64,000 nt of DNA from Geobacteraceae bacterium (lineage in GTDB: Bacteria > Desulfobacterota > Desulfuromonadia > Desulfuromonadales > BM103), in assembly GCA_024641085.1 (NCBI GenBank), contig JAHEDT010000004.1, positions 37,215 through 101,214 on the forward strand. Direction: 5' to 3'. Shown piece by piece: positions 28,226 to 37,031 of this stretch; the stretch's first letter is position 1; every line of letters starts with the position of its first letter. The position numbers were made by a program, and so were the translations under genes. A model generated the notes under the pieces. The model ran no database searches, was not told the origin of the DNA, and was given only the letters and a program-made list of their open reading frames with translations.

Positions 28226-28348
28226 TTGCCACGAAGGCACGAATACATCAAAAAGGACACTATTCAGGGATATGATCGATTGATCAGACCAAGCAAGGGG
28301 GGCGCTTGCTAAGCAATACCAGTGATGGCTTGGTGACTTAGTGGCGAA
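28226..28348. repeat. Short element with imperfect terminal inverted repeats (copy 1)
   Basis: Lies between convergent lptG and ahcY. The left end (28226-28243, TTGCCACGAAGGCACGAA) and the complement of the right end (28329-28348, TTCGCCACTAAGTCACCAAG) match at most positions. The 85-bp interior has no frame. No transposase or clear target duplication is seen. Such MITE-like ends with a CACGAAGGCACGAA character recur in other bacterial genomes. Confidence 0.5.
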
Positions 28349-28372
28349 CCTTTGTTTTGGTTATAAGTCCGT

Positions 28373-28403
28373 AAAAAAAAGGGGGCCATAAAAACGGCCC
28401 CCT
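28373..28403 (-). terminator. Rho-independent terminator after ahcY
   Basis: An 8-bp stem AGGGGGCC/GGCCCCCT (28380-28387 with 28396-28403) is followed on the minus strand by eight T residues. It starts about 30 bp past the ahcY stop. Confidence 0.92.
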
Positions 28404-28431
28404 GATTCCGGTTGCTGATGTCAGCTATGAA

Positions 28432-29889
28432 TTAATATCGATAAGAGTCAGGCTTGTAGGGCCCTTCCACTGGCACACCGATGTAGTCGGCCTGCTCCCT
28501 GGTCAGGACGGTTAGCCTCGCACCCAGTTTAGCGAGGTGCAGGCGCGCCACTTTTTCATCGAGGCTCTTCGGCAGGACGTAAACCTTTTTTTGGTAGTTC
28601 TCCGCGTGCAGAAAGAGTTCGATCTGCGCCATCACCTGATTGGTGAAGCTGTTCGACATGACGAAGGAGGGGTGTCCCGTAGCACAGCCCAGGTTGAGCA
28701 GCCGGCCTTCGGCCAGGACGATCACCGCATGGCCGTCGGGAAAAACCCACTGATCGACCTGGTTGCCATGCTCCCGGGGATTCTTGATGTTGACTTTGAC
28801 GATCCCGGGAACTTTAGCCAGGCCGGCCATCTCGATCTCGTTATCGAAATGACCGATGTTGCCGACGATGGCGTTGTGCTTCATCCGGGCCATATGCCTG
28901 ACGCCGATCACGTCCTTGTTGCCAGTGGTGGTCACAAAGATGTCGGCTGTTGCCACGACATCCTCCAGCGACTTGACTTCATAGCCTTCCATGAGAGCCT
29001 GCAGGGCACAGATCGGGTCGATTTCCGTAACAATCACCCGGGCGCCCTGGCCGCGCAGTGACTGGCAGCACCCCTTGCCGACATCCCCGTAGCCACAGAC
29101 CACGGCAACTTTGCCGGAGAGCATGACGTCGGTTGCCCGCATGATGCCATCGACCAGGCTGTGGCGGCAGCCATAGATATTGTCGAATTTGCTCTTGGTC
29201 ACCGAGTCGTTGACGTTCATCGCCGGAAATGGCAGCCGGCCTTCTTTCTGCAGTTGATAAAGACGATGGACGCCTGTCGTGGTTTCTTCTGTGACTCCCT
29301 TGACAGATTTGCAGACTGCTGTCCAGTTGACGGCCTTGGCAGCGATTGACTGTTTCAGGCATTTGACCAGTTCTAGCCAGTCTTCCGGGTCGTCCGCCCC
29401 GCAGGCAGGGACCCCATTCTTCTGCCACTCGGCCCCGTAAAGCACCATCATGGTCGCATCGCCACCGTCATCGAGGATCATGTTCGGCAACTGGCCTTCC
29501 GGCCAGCGAAGGGCCTTCTCGGTACACCACCAGTACTCTTCGAGCGTCTCTCCCTTCCAGGCAAAGACAGGCACCCCCGCAGGATTTTCTGGCGTCCCGT
29601 CACGACCGACGGCAACTGCAGCCGCGGCCTGGTCCTGGGTTGAGAAAATATTGCACGACGCCCAGCGCACCTCGGCACCAAGATCGATCAGCGTTTCAAT
29701 AAGTACTGCGGTCTGGATCGTCATGTGCAGGGAGCCGGTGATCCTGGCGCCCTTGAGCGGCAGCTGGTTTCGGTATTCCTCGCGCAGAGCCATCAGGCCA
29801 GGCATTTCAACCTCGGCCAGCTGCATTTCCTTGCGGCCCAAAATGGCTAGGGATAGGTCCATAACCTTGAAATCACGATTGTCTGTCAT
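28432..29889 (-). CDS. ahcY: Adenosylhomocysteinase
   Basis: Encodes 485 residues. It hydrolyses S-adenosylhomocysteine to adenosine and homocysteine, relieving product inhibition of methyltransferases. [29 protein letters not shown], the NAD loop [17 protein letters not shown] and the C-terminal [12 protein letters not shown] (with the conserved Lys and Tyr) are present; the ending is exactly typical. GGAGGACTTGTCAG precedes the ATG. It follows an ArsR-methyltransferase regulator by 18 bp, giving a regulator-ahcY operon. No SAH riboswitch fits in that gap. Confidence 0.96.
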   Translation of the reverse strand: MTDNRDFKVMDLSLAILGRKEMQLAEVEMPGLMALREEYRNQLPLKGARITGSLHMTIQTAVLIETLIDLGAEVRWASCNIFSTQDQAAAAVAVGRDGTPENPAGVPVFAWKGETLEEYWWCTEKALRWPEGQLPNMILDDGGDATMMVLYGAEWQKNGVPACGADDPEDWLELVKCLKQSIAAKAVNWTAVCKSVKGVTEETTTGVHRLYQLQKEGRLPFPAMNVNDSVTKSKFDNIYGCRHSLVDGIMRATDVMLSGKVAVVCGYGDVGKGCCQSLRGQGARVIVTEIDPICALQALMEGYEVKSLEDVVATADIFVTTTGNKDVIGVRHMARMKHNAIVGNIGHFDNEIEMAGLAKVPGIVKVNIKNPREHGNQVDQWVFPDGHAVIVLAEGRLLNLGCATGHPSFVMSNSFTNQVMAQIELFLHAENYQKKVYVLPKSLDEKVARLHLAKLGARLTVLTREQADYIGVPVEGPYKPDSYRY

Positions 29890-29907
29890 CTGACAAGTCC
29901 TCCGTTG

Positions 29908-30843
29908 TTAGTTCCTGCTATCGTTGGCAACTCCGGCGCTTAATAGAAACACCGGCTGCTGCGAGGCGGGGTCGCCCAATTCATGGTAGGTCTTCATCAA
30001 CAGGCCGGTCTCGGCGAGCCAGCTTTGCAGCTCATCGCGAGTGAAGCCGAGCCATTGGTCGGCCAGACGTTGCCTGACCCAGTCATGCTGGTGCCGGACC
30101 AGGTCTGCCAAGACCAGGACCCCCTGGTGTTCAAGCACTCGACAGATCTCCTTTAACACCTCGACAGGCCGTTCAGCGTGGTGCAGCACCTGGTTCATGA
30201 CCACCGTGGACACCTCACCGTCAGCGAATGGCAGGTGATTCATCTCGGCCAGCCGGATTTCAACCTGGTCGGCGATTTGGTTCTGGGTAATGGTTTCTCT
30301 GGCCAGAGCAACCATCGAGGGGGAATGATCGAGTCCGACCGTACGCGCCGCCTTGCCGGCCAGCAACGGGAGCAGAGTACCGGTGCCGGCGCCGATTTCA
30401 ACCAGCAGGCCGCCCTCGGGGAGCAAGTCGATCAGGCCCCCCCGGTAATCGGGCAGGCTCAAAAGCTCGACATGCATCGTGTCCCAGTCGCGGGCGTGGT
30501 GATTGAAAAATTCCTGACTGCGCCGACGCCTCTCCGCCATGACCTGCAGGACGCCGGCGGCGTCCGGCTCCTGACCGACATGCTCGACGAGTCGCGTTTC
30601 AACAAAAGGCCAGATGTCGTTGAAGAGTCCTTCACCGGGAGACAGCCGATAGTAGTGCCAAGTCCCCTGCTTCTCGACGCGCAGCAGTCCCGCCTCGCTC
30701 AAGATCTTCAGGTGGCGGGAGATCCTGGATTGCCCCATGTTCAGGATCTGCATCAGGTCCTGGACGGTAAAATCCCCCTGGCGCAAAATCCGCAGGAGGC
30801 GCAGGCGGGTGCTGTCAGCGAGTACTTTAAATAGGCTCAGCAT
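29908..30843 (-). CDS. ArsR-family regulator fused to a SAM methyltransferase domain (SahR-like)
   Basis: Encodes 311 residues in two parts. Residues 1-75 are an ArsR-type winged helix (ADSTRLRLLRILRQGDFTVQ, then LNMGQSRISRHLKILSEAGL), without the metal-binding CxC of ArsR sensors. Residues about 115-300 are a class I methyltransferase fold with motif I VEIGAGTGTLLP (148-159). This architecture and the adjacency to ahcY match SahR, a SAH-responsive regulator of methionine and SAM-cycle genes described in Proteobacteria, where the methyltransferase-like domain senses SAH. Its own promoter region carries a perfect palindrome (30869-30884). The gene name is therefore probable but not certain. 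Confidence 0.85.
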   Translation of the reverse strand: MLSLFKVLADSTRLRLLRILRQGDFTVQDLMQILNMGQSRISRHLKILSEAGLLRVEKQGTWHYYRLSPGEGLFNDIWPFVETRLVEHVGQEPDAAGVLQVMAERRRRSQEFFNHHARDWDTMHVELLSLPDYRGGLIDLLPEGGLLVEIGAGTGTLLPLLAGKAARTVGLDHSPSMVALARETITQNQIADQVEIRLAEMNHLPFADGEVSTVVMNQVLHHAERPVEVLKEICRVLEHQGVLVLADLVRHQHDWVRQRLADQWLGFTRDELQSWLAETGLLMKTYHELGDPASQQPVFLLSAGVANDSRN

Positions 30844-30868
30844 ACATCAATATCACTTATTTTAATAA

Positions 30869-30884
30869 ATCAATATTTATTGAT
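30869..30884 (-). promoter_or_regulatory. Candidate operator of the ArsR/SahR-like regulator
   Basis: A perfect inverted repeat ATCAAT-ATTT-ATTGAT, flanked by AT-rich sequence, lies 26-41 bp upstream of the regulator start, where it would overlap the promoter. A partial match (GATATTGATG) lies nearer the start. ArsR-family dimers bind such AT-rich palindromes, so autoregulation of the regulator-ahcY operon is likely. Confidence 0.6.
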
Positions 30885-31067
30885 ATACTTCGAATCGGCA
30901 TGTCAGGCAAGCAAAAACGGTTCATCATTGAATTACGGGGAGATTCTAAAAAAATCGCTCCAGGCAGATTTTCCTCAGGAGTTGCGGCCCCGGATGGATG
31001 ATGGTCAAGGTGAAGTGAAACCGGCCAAGGACTTTCGGCAGCGCCCCGGTTGACCGACTGAGTCGAT

Positions 31068-31099
31068 AAAAAGCGTGGGGACCGGTCCGGTGCCCACGC
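31068..31099 (-). terminator. Terminator after the glycine-zipper lipoprotein gene
   Basis: Stem GCGTGGG/CCCACGC (31073-31079 with 31093-31099), with a further ACCGG/CCGGT pairing in the loop, is followed on the minus strand by TTTTTATC. The gap 30885-31067 between it and the regulator holds no other recognisable feature. Confidence 0.85.
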
Positions 31100-31124
31100 C
31101 AGGAGGCAAGCATGACCCGCCGGT

Positions 31125-31856
31125 CTAAAGCGGAAGAATAACCGTGTACTGTTCGCCAGACTCCACATCGCGCAACCGCAGACGCAACGTGATGGCATCC
31201 GGAGCCTCGCCTGGGAAAAAGAGGAAACCATGGCCCAGGGTGCTCGGTTCTATGGCCCGGTTGTCAAGCTGCTTGTTGGCCAGGTCCCGGGCAATCTGGC
31301 GCCCTTGATCGCCTGACATTCCAGCCTGAGCACCGCCCAGGATGGCCCCTCCGGCAGCGCCTACGGTAGCAGCACGGCCAATGTCATTGCCGATGTTGCC
31401 CCCGTCGAGGACTCCGACGGCCAAGCCGACCAGGGCCCCTGCGGCCGCGCCCCAGAAAGCCTTCTGCGATCCACTTTTGACAATCGCACTGAACTCACTG
31501 CTCTCTTCCACGCGTTGGTAAGCGGTGCGACGGTCCATCAGGTTCCAGAAATTGCCGCCGCTGTCGATCAGAAAGGTCTGCTCGGGGACCATTTCAAGCC
31601 GGCGTTGACCGCTGTTCTCGATCGCAACCTGAACCGGCAGCAAGCCAGCGCCGCGAATGTCAAAGCCGAACACCTCCTTGGCGCGGGCCGGCGCGTTGAA
31701 AGACTCAGCCGCAAGCTGTACGCCTGCAACCGTCTGCAGATTGGCATATTGTGCCGGTGGTCGGAAGGGAACCTCACGACTTTCATAAACCGTGCATGCC
31801 GATGCGAGCAGAACCAGGAAGGCCAGTGCCGTGGTCGCAGAAAAGTCTTTGATCAT
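31125..31856 (-). CDS. Lipoprotein with glycine-zipper segment, function unknown
   Basis: Encodes 243 residues. A lipoprotein signal peptide (FLVLLASAC, lipobox Cys at residue 21) follows AAAGGAGAGACAC and an ATG. After a beta-rich region with NSGQRRLEMVPEQTFLIDSG, residues about 130-180 form a Gly/Ala-rich segment (FWGAAAGALVGLAVGVLDGG; GAAGGAILGGAQAG) with the GxxxG spacing of glycine-zipper membrane segments. The C-terminus (HGFLFFPGEAPDAITLRLRL) is beta-rich. I do not recognise a named family. It is probably an envelope protein, standing alone with its own terminator. Confidence 0.8.
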   Translation of the reverse strand: MIKDFSATTALAFLVLLASACTVYESREVPFRPPAQYANLQTVAGVQLAAESFNAPARAKEVFGFDIRGAGLLPVQVAIENSGQRRLEMVPEQTFLIDSGGNFWNLMDRRTAYQRVEESSEFSAIVKSGSQKAFWGAAAGALVGLAVGVLDGGNIGNDIGRAATVGAAGGAILGGAQAGMSGDQGRQIARDLANKQLDNRAIEPSTLGHGFLFFPGEAPDAITLRLRLRDVESGEQYTVILPL

Positions 31857-32059
31857 GTGTCTCTCCTTTTATGTGACCACCCGCATGTTGCAAACCTCTG
31901 CTGCGGTCTCCCTGCTGACGGGCGGAGGCTGCCCCTGAGGCGAAGAGAAAACAGGCTGTTAAGGATATTGTAGCTCTTTTTTGCCTGTATGCTACGGCTG
32001 AGGAGCTGCAAATGAGCGGATCTCCGGCATTTCCAGCGTGGCTGTTCCCCGCCCCAGCC

Positions 32060-32479
32060 CTACGACGTGTTCTGCAGAGATTTTTGGGAAAGGACCAGCA
32101 GGGTTACGCTGCCATGGGCAACCAGTCGCCGCTCCTGGTCGAGGACCTGTACCGTGAGGCTGGCGGTGCGGCGACCCAGGTGGAGGAGTTCAGAGCGCGC
32201 CACCAGGCGATCGCCACGACTGGCTGGTCGGATGTAATGGACGTTCAGGTCGACCGTCGTCACGTCGCGTCCCGATGGCAGCAGCGGCTGCGGAAAGAAG
32301 CAGACCGTATCAACCAGGGCCGAGATCAGGCCGCCGTGGGCTCCGCCCATGTAGTTGAGATGGCGGTCGTCGATGGTCACGCTCATTTCGGCATGTCGAT
32401 CGCCTATGTCCTTGATGGTGATGCCCAGTGTCTGCAGGAAGTTAATCGCACCGGTACCGCCTGCGGCCATGTCCTTCAT
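32060..32479 (-). CDS. PaaI-type hotdog-fold thioesterase
   Basis: Encodes 139 residues of a single hotdog domain. The motif NYMGGAHGGLISALVDTVCF (about residues 42-61) holds the HGG loop and catalytic Asp of PaaI/YbgC-like acyl-CoA thioesterases, and TVDLNVHYIRPASRGDRLVA is the second typical strand. It should hydrolyse an acyl- or aryl-CoA; the substrate cannot be told. It starts 25 bp after the glycosyltransferase gene and is likely cotranscribed with it. Confidence 0.85.
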   Translation of the reverse strand: MKDMAAGGTGAINFLQTLGITIKDIGDRHAEMSVTIDDRHLNYMGGAHGGLISALVDTVCFFPQPLLPSGRDVTTVDLNVHYIRPASRGDRLVARSELLHLGRRTASLTVQVLDQERRLVAHGSVTLLVLSQKSLQNTS

Positions 32480-32504
32480 CGTTGCGCCCCTTGTAGAATA
32501 GTGA

Positions 32505-33566
32505 TTATTCAGCGTTGCTCCGCATTTTCCAAGAAGACCAGCCCCAGACCAACAATGCCGTTATGGCACGCCCGAGGCCGTGGTCCGTCAACGGATCGAA
32601 CCAGCGGTCGAAAAAGTCCAGCCAACGGCGCTCCTCAGGAACCACTCTGCAACCATGCCGATAAGCCTTGCGACAATCGAGGGCCAGGCCAATCTGCCAG
32701 GCCTGGCTGCGCACAAACTCACCGGTAGCCAACCAGACCGCCCATCTCCTGCGCAGCGGCAATTCTCCGAGGAGACCTTTGGCCAGACTGAAAAAGGGCT
32801 GCAGCTGCAGCGGTTGGGCCCGGTCCTGCCGGCGATAGATATCAGGGGCCCGAACAAAGAACTCCAGCCAGCCGATAACTAAGAAATTCATCATCAGAGC
32901 ATTGAGCGTCTGGCGGGCTTTAAGGCCCTCGACCCGGAAACGGCGCGCGGAGGTCACAATCTCCCCGGGCAGCAGCAGCCATTGACCCGCGGTGCGGATG
33001 CTCTCCGCCAGAGAGGTGTCTTCCATCACTGGCAGATCTTCCCGGAAGGGTCCGATGCTCCGGAAGAACGCCCTCGACAGCAGCAGCCCCTGGTCGCCAT
33101 GAATGCACCATGGCCGGCCGAGAGAGGCCTTGACTTCATAAAAGTAGAGGACGTTGCCCGTCCCATCCCCAGGTTCATCAAAGCGCAATGCGAACCGCCC
33201 GGCCAAGGCATCCGAAGTCAAGCGCTGCTGGTGGCCGCGCATGAACTCGAGCGCAGTTTGCAACAGGTTGAGGTCATGCAGCCGGCTGTCAGCATGCAGG
33301 AAAAGCAGCCACTCGGCCTGGGCCACCGCCGCACCGGCATTCAACTGGCGCCCCCGTCCCCGGAGGCCAGACCGGCAGCCCCCCTGAAGACGACCAGCGT
33401 CAAATGCCTTATTGGCAAGCTGACAGGTTGCATCGGTCGAACCGCCGTCAATGACGATGACTTCGCAGCTGATTCCCTGCTGACGATCCAGGTCAGCCAG
33501 CAAAAACGGCAGAGTCTGCTCCTCGTTGAGAGTCGGGATAACGATCGTGAGGTCGGGAGGAATCAT
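32505..33566 (-). CDS. Family 2 glycosyltransferase (TIGR04283-like)
   Basis: Encodes 353 residues. A GT-A domain fills residues 1-230: TIVIPTLNEEQTLPFLLADL at the N-terminus, VIVIDGGSTDAT, and the metal-binding DxD-like LLFLHADSRL. The motif EDTSLAESIRTAGQWLLLPG matches the TIGR04283 group. The C-terminal 100 residues are basic and partly hydrophobic, suggesting membrane association. The donor and acceptor are unknown. The frame allows GTG 33569 or ATG 33566; neither has a visible ribosome site. It lies between metK (with terminator) and the thioesterase. Confidence 0.85.
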   Translation of the reverse strand: MIPPDLTIVIPTLNEEQTLPFLLADLDRQQGISCEVIVIDGGSTDATCQLANKAFDAGRLQGGCRSGLRGRGRQLNAGAAVAQAEWLLFLHADSRLHDLNLLQTALEFMRGHQQRLTSDALAGRFALRFDEPGDGTGNVLYFYEVKASLGRPWCIHGDQGLLLSRAFFRSIGPFREDLPVMEDTSLAESIRTAGQWLLLPGEIVTSARRFRVEGLKARQTLNALMMNFLVIGWLEFFVRAPDIYRRQDRAQPLQLQPFFSLAKGLLGELPLRRRWAVWLATGEFVRSQAWQIGLALDCRKAYRHGCRVVPEERRWLDFFDRWFDPLTDHGLGRAITALLVWGWSSWKMRSNAE

Positions 33567-33613
33567 CACTTGTCAGCTTTAAACCTGAATCAATCAGTTC
33601 ACTGGTTCAGATT

Positions 33614-33652
33614 GAACGCAAACGGGCGGACCGCTCAAACGATCCGCCCGTT
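33614..33652 (-). terminator. Rho-independent terminator after metK
   Basis: A 10-bp perfect stem AACGGGCGGA/TCCGCCCGTT (33621-33630 with 33643-33652), 12-nt loop, is followed on the minus strand by TGCGTTC. It is about 25 bp past the metK stop. The U-tract is short, but the stem is strong. Confidence 0.75.
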
Positions 33653-33676
33653 CAATCATGAGTACACACGGCCCGA

Positions 33677-34846
33677 TCAGAGACCGGCGCGCTTCTTCAG
33701 GGAGTCGGCACGATCGGTGCGCTCCCAGGTAAACTCGGGAAGTTCGCGGCCGAAATGTCCGTAGGCTGCCGTCTTGAGGTAGATCGGGCGCAGCAGGTCG
33801 AGGGTTTCAATGATGGCGCGCGGTCGCATGTCGAATTCCTCGCGCGTGATCTGGGCAATCCGGTCGGAAGGGATCTTGCCCGTACCGAAGGTGTTGATCA
33901 TCACCGAAACCGGCTCGGCGACGCCGATTGCATAAGCCAGTTGTACCTCGCATTTGTCGGCGAGACCGGCAGCGACAATGTTCTTGGCCACGTAACGGGC
34001 CATGTATGAGGCGCTACGATCGACCTTGGACGGGTCCTTGCCGGAGAAAGCGCCGCCGCCATGAGAGCCCTGGCCGCCGTAGGTGTCGACGATAATCTTA
34101 CGACCGGTCAAACCGCAGTCGCCCATCGGGCCGCCGATCACGAAACGGCCGGTCGGGTTGATATAGTACTTGGTGTGTTCATCGAGGAGCTCGGCGGGAA
34201 TCACTTTGCGGACGACCTCTTCGATGATCGCCTCCTTGAGATTAGCATAGGAAACCTCCGGCCGGTGCTGGGAAGAGACCACCACCGTATCGACCCGCAT
34301 CGGTTTGTCATTGATGTACTGGATCGAGACCTGCGACTTGCTGTCGGGACGCAGGAAATTGAGCAGTCCGCTCTTGCGTACATCGGCGAGGCGTTTCGTC
34401 AACTTGTGTGCGAAGGTAATCGTCATCGGCATCAGTTCAGGCGTTTCGTTGCAGGCGTAGCCGAACATCAGACCCTGATCGCCGGCGCCCTGTTCAGCAT
34501 ACAGCCCCTCGCCTTCGGTGACGCCCTGGGAGATATCCGGGGACTGGCGACCGATCGAGGTGAGTACCGCGCAGGTTTCGTAATCGAACCCCATCGACGA
34601 GTCGTCGTAGCCGATCTCCTTGATCGTGGCGCGGACGATGTCGGGCATATCGACATAGGCACTGGTGGTAATCTCACCGGCAATCATGGCCATACCGGTC
34701 GTAACCAGGGTTTCGCAGGCGACCCGGGCCCTGGGGTCCTGGTCGATGATGGCGTCGAGAATGGCATCGGAAATCTGATCGGCAACCTTGTCGGGATGAC
34801 CTTCGGAGACCGATTCAGAGGTGAAAAGAAAATCTGTCATAGCCAT
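33677..34846 (-). CDS. metK: S-adenosylmethionine synthetase
   Basis: Encodes 389 residues and makes SAM from methionine and ATP. The ATP-site [20 protein letters not shown] at the N-terminus, [18 protein letters not shown] and the phosphate loop [19 protein letters not shown] are the standard MetK signatures. The ATG at 34846 follows AAGGAG; a second ATG two codons on is possible. It has its own good promoter and a palindrome at the expected transcription start, and a terminator, so it is a single-gene unit that forms the SAM cycle together with ahcY. Confidence 0.96.
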   Translation of the reverse strand: MAMTDFLFTSESVSEGHPDKVADQISDAILDAIIDQDPRARVACETLVTTGMAMIAGEITTSAYVDMPDIVRATIKEIGYDDSSMGFDYETCAVLTSIGRQSPDISQGVTEGEGLYAEQGAGDQGLMFGYACNETPELMPMTITFAHKLTKRLADVRKSGLLNFLRPDSKSQVSIQYINDKPMRVDTVVVSSQHRPEVSYANLKEAIIEEVVRKVIPAELLDEHTKYYINPTGRFVIGGPMGDCGLTGRKIIVDTYGGQGSHGGGAFSGKDPSKVDRSASYMARYVAKNIVAAGLADKCEVQLAYAIGVAEPVSVMINTFGTGKIPSDRIAQITREEFDMRPRAIIETLDLLRPIYLKTAAYGHFGRELPEFTWERTDRADSLKKRAGL

Positions 34847-34868
34847 ATGAGTCTTACTCCTTCTGAAA

Positions 34869-34885
34869 GCTCTTAATTTAAGAGC
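34869..34885 (-). promoter_or_regulatory. Perfect palindrome at the metK transcription start
   Basis: GCTCTTAA-T-TTAAGAGC is a 17-bp perfect palindrome lying 4 bp downstream of the -10 of the metK promoter. It could be an operator blocking initiation or a 5' RNA hairpin. It does not resemble the ATCAAT-type palindrome of the SahR-like gene. Confidence 0.55.
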
Positions 34886-34889
34886 GGGA

Positions 34890-34918
34890 ACGTTAAACTG
34901 TTACTCCCGTGCTGTCAA
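34890..34918 (-). promoter_or_regulatory. Sigma-70-type promoter for metK
   Basis: On the minus strand TTGACA (34913-34918) and TAACGT (34890-34895) are spaced by exactly 17 nt. Transcription would begin near 34883, giving a leader of about 35 nt. Confidence 0.75.
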
Positions 34919-34974
34919 GTCGTTCCTCCCTGCGGGCCGGGTCCCGGGCTGCCAGAGGGAGACGCCAACTGGAT

Positions 34975-36762
34975 CTAAAGGGATAATTCGGCAAACACCT
35001 GGGGGTAGCGCTGTTGCATTTCCCTGCTGAGCGCCTCGGCCACTTCAACGGCCGTCGCCAGGGACATGAGCCGGTCTAGAATCTGCTTGACCTCTGAGTA
35101 TTCGATCTTACGCATCACCCGCTTGATCCGCGAGATATTGACGGCGTTCATCGACAACTCGCTGAAACCGAGTGCAATCAGCACCAGCGCATAGATATCT
35201 TCTCCGGCCATCTCGCCGCACATGCCGACCTCGATGCCAGCATTCCTGGCCGCACTGCAGACACGCTGCAATGCCTGCAGCACCGCCGGATGCATCGGTT
35301 CGTAAAGATAGGCGACATGTTCGTTGCCACGGTCAATCGCCAGACAGTATTGAATCAAGTCGTTGGTGCCGACCGAGAAGAAATCGACCTCTTTTGCCAG
35401 GTGATCAGCAATCAAGACAGCTGCCGGAGTCTCGATCATGACTCCGACGTCGACTTTTTCACCACAGGGGATGCCTGCTGCGAGCAGGTCCCGGTACTCG
35501 CGCTCGAGGAACTGCTTGCAGGCGCGCACCTCGGCAACCCCTGAGATCATCGGGAACATGATGCGGATCGGGCCAAATGCCGCGGCGCGGAGAATGGCCC
35601 GCAACTGGGTTCTGAACAAGTTGACTTCCTTGAGTGAAAAGCGAATGGCACGCAGCCCCATGGCCGGATTGACCTCATCAGAGAGATTAAGTTCCGGCAC
35701 AAACTTGTCACCACCGACATCAAGGGTCCTGATGGTCACCGGGAAAGGCGCCATCTGCTCAACAGCCTGACGATAGATCTCGAACTGTTCATCTTCAGAA
35801 GGCGGCCCATCGCCGGTCATGTACAGGAATTCCGTACGGAACAGGCCGATTCCCTGGGCCCCCTGCTCGCGCGCCGCGGCAATTTCTTCGACGAAGTCGA
35901 TATTGCCGCGCAGAGCCAGGGAATAGCCATCCATGGTTTCAGCCGGCAGGCTGCGGAACTGGATGAGTTCTGATTCGAGGTAGTCGTAGCGCTGTTTCTT
36001 CTGCAGGTAGTCGCGGAACGTGTCCCGGGACGGCCGAAGGATGACGGTTCCGGTACTGCCGTCAATGATCATCGGAGTGCCGTCGGGCACCAGAGAGGTC
36101 ACGGTTTCCAGGCCGACCACGGCAGGGATACGCAGGGAGCGTGCCAGAATGGCGGTGTGCGATGTGCGACCGCCGACATCCGTGACGAAACCGGCAACCT
36201 TGGTCCTGTCAATCTGCACGGTATCTGCCGGTGACAGGTCATGGGCGACGACAATCACATGGGCGTCTATATCGGCCAGCGACTCACGCGTTTCACCCAG
36301 CAGGTTGCGTATCAACCGGTCGCCGATCGAATCGATGTCGGAGCGACGCTCACGCAGGTACTCGTCGCTGATCTGGTCGAAGACCCGCCGCAGTTTGCGC
36401 AATACCCGGTTGAGAGCACCCTCTGCATTGATCAATTCATCGCGAATCAGGGCGATGGTATCACCGATCACCATGTCATCATCGAGGATCAACAAGTGGG
36501 TATCGATGATATAAAGATGTTCGACCAGGACCTTGTTCTCGGCCTGCTCCTTAACCTCAATCAGCTGCGCCTTCGACCTGGCGACGGCATCCCTGAATGC
36601 AGCAATCTCGGGCTCGACCTCTGCCGGGTAAATGCGGCGCTCGATTACCGCCATCCGGTCTCGATTGACCAGGTGGCTCCTGGAGATAGCGATTCCGGGA
36701 GCCGCGGCGATGCCGACGAGGATGGTATCCTCGGCTATGTCAATCTTCACCGAAGCCGTCAT
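34975..36762 (-). CDS. ptsI: PTS enzyme I (PEP-protein phosphotransferase)
   Basis: Encodes 595 residues, a canonical EI without an added sensor domain. It autophosphorylates from phosphoenolpyruvate at His 202 in GGRTSHTAILAR and passes the group to HPr. PEP-site blocks are present in the C-terminal barrel: TLDVGGDKFVPELN, MIETPAAVLIADHLA, FFSVGTNDLIQY and GMCGEMAGE. The ATG at 36762 lies 23 nt inside the end of the HPr gene, indicating coupling. Upstream genes supply HPr, a mannose-type permease and EIIA-Ntr, so this EI probably serves both sugar and regulatory branches. Confidence 0.96.
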   Translation of the reverse strand: MTASVKIDIAEDTILVGIAAAPGIAISRSHLVNRDRMAVIERRIYPAEVEPEIAAFRDAVARSKAQLIEVKEQAENKVLVEHLYIIDTHLLILDDDMVIGDTIALIRDELINAEGALNRVLRKLRRVFDQISDEYLRERRSDIDSIGDRLIRNLLGETRESLADIDAHVIVVAHDLSPADTVQIDRTKVAGFVTDVGGRTSHTAILARSLRIPAVVGLETVTSLVPDGTPMIIDGSTGTVILRPSRDTFRDYLQKKQRYDYLESELIQFRSLPAETMDGYSLALRGNIDFVEEIAAAREQGAQGIGLFRTEFLYMTGDGPPSEDEQFEIYRQAVEQMAPFPVTIRTLDVGGDKFVPELNLSDEVNPAMGLRAIRFSLKEVNLFRTQLRAILRAAAFGPIRIMFPMISGVAEVRACKQFLEREYRDLLAAGIPCGEKVDVGVMIETPAAVLIADHLAKEVDFFSVGTNDLIQYCLAIDRGNEHVAYLYEPMHPAVLQALQRVCSAARNAGIEVGMCGEMAGEDIYALVLIALGFSELSMNAVNISRIKRVMRKIEYSEVKQILDRLMSLATAVEVAEALSREMQQRYPQVFAELSL

Positions 36763-37012
36763 TGATTAAGGACCCGATTACCTTGATAGCCTCTGCCGCG
36801 TCCCTGCCGGACACGGTCACGGTTACGCGTGAACCCTGCGGTGCCGCCAGCATCAGCAGCCCCATGATACTCTTGCCGTTTACCTCATCACCGTCTTTGG
36901 CGATCGTCACGTCTGACACAAACCGGTTGGCCGTCTGCACCAGTTGTGCGGCCGCACGGGCATGCAGGCCCAGGCGGTTGACTATCTTGAATTCCGAACT
37001 TTGCGTCGTCAT
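36740..37012 (-). CDS. ptsH: Phosphocarrier protein HPr
   Basis: Encodes 90 residues. The active His 17 lies in NRLGLHARAA, and the regulatory Ser 48 lies in NGKSIMGLLMLAA, the target of HPr kinase. Both sites are intact, so HPr can be phosphorylated by EI at His and by HprK at Ser. Its gene overlaps ptsI and follows the EIID gene. GGGAGAAG precedes the ATG. Confidence 0.95.
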   Translation of the reverse strand: MTTQSSEFKIVNRLGLHARAAAQLVQTANRFVSDVTIAKDGDEVNGKSIMGLLMLAAPQGSRVTVTVSGRDAAEAIKVIGSLINDGFGED

Positions 37013-37031
37013 CTTCTCCCCCCGGTTTCAA

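Noticed and set aside
29890-29907. SAH riboswitch before ahcY
   Set aside because: Only 18 bp separate ahcY from the upstream regulator gene, too short for the known SAH aptamer; none was recognised upstream of the regulator either.
34847-34974. SAM riboswitch before metK
   Set aside because: The predicted leader is only about 35 nt, with a simple palindrome and no conserved SAM aptamer elements.
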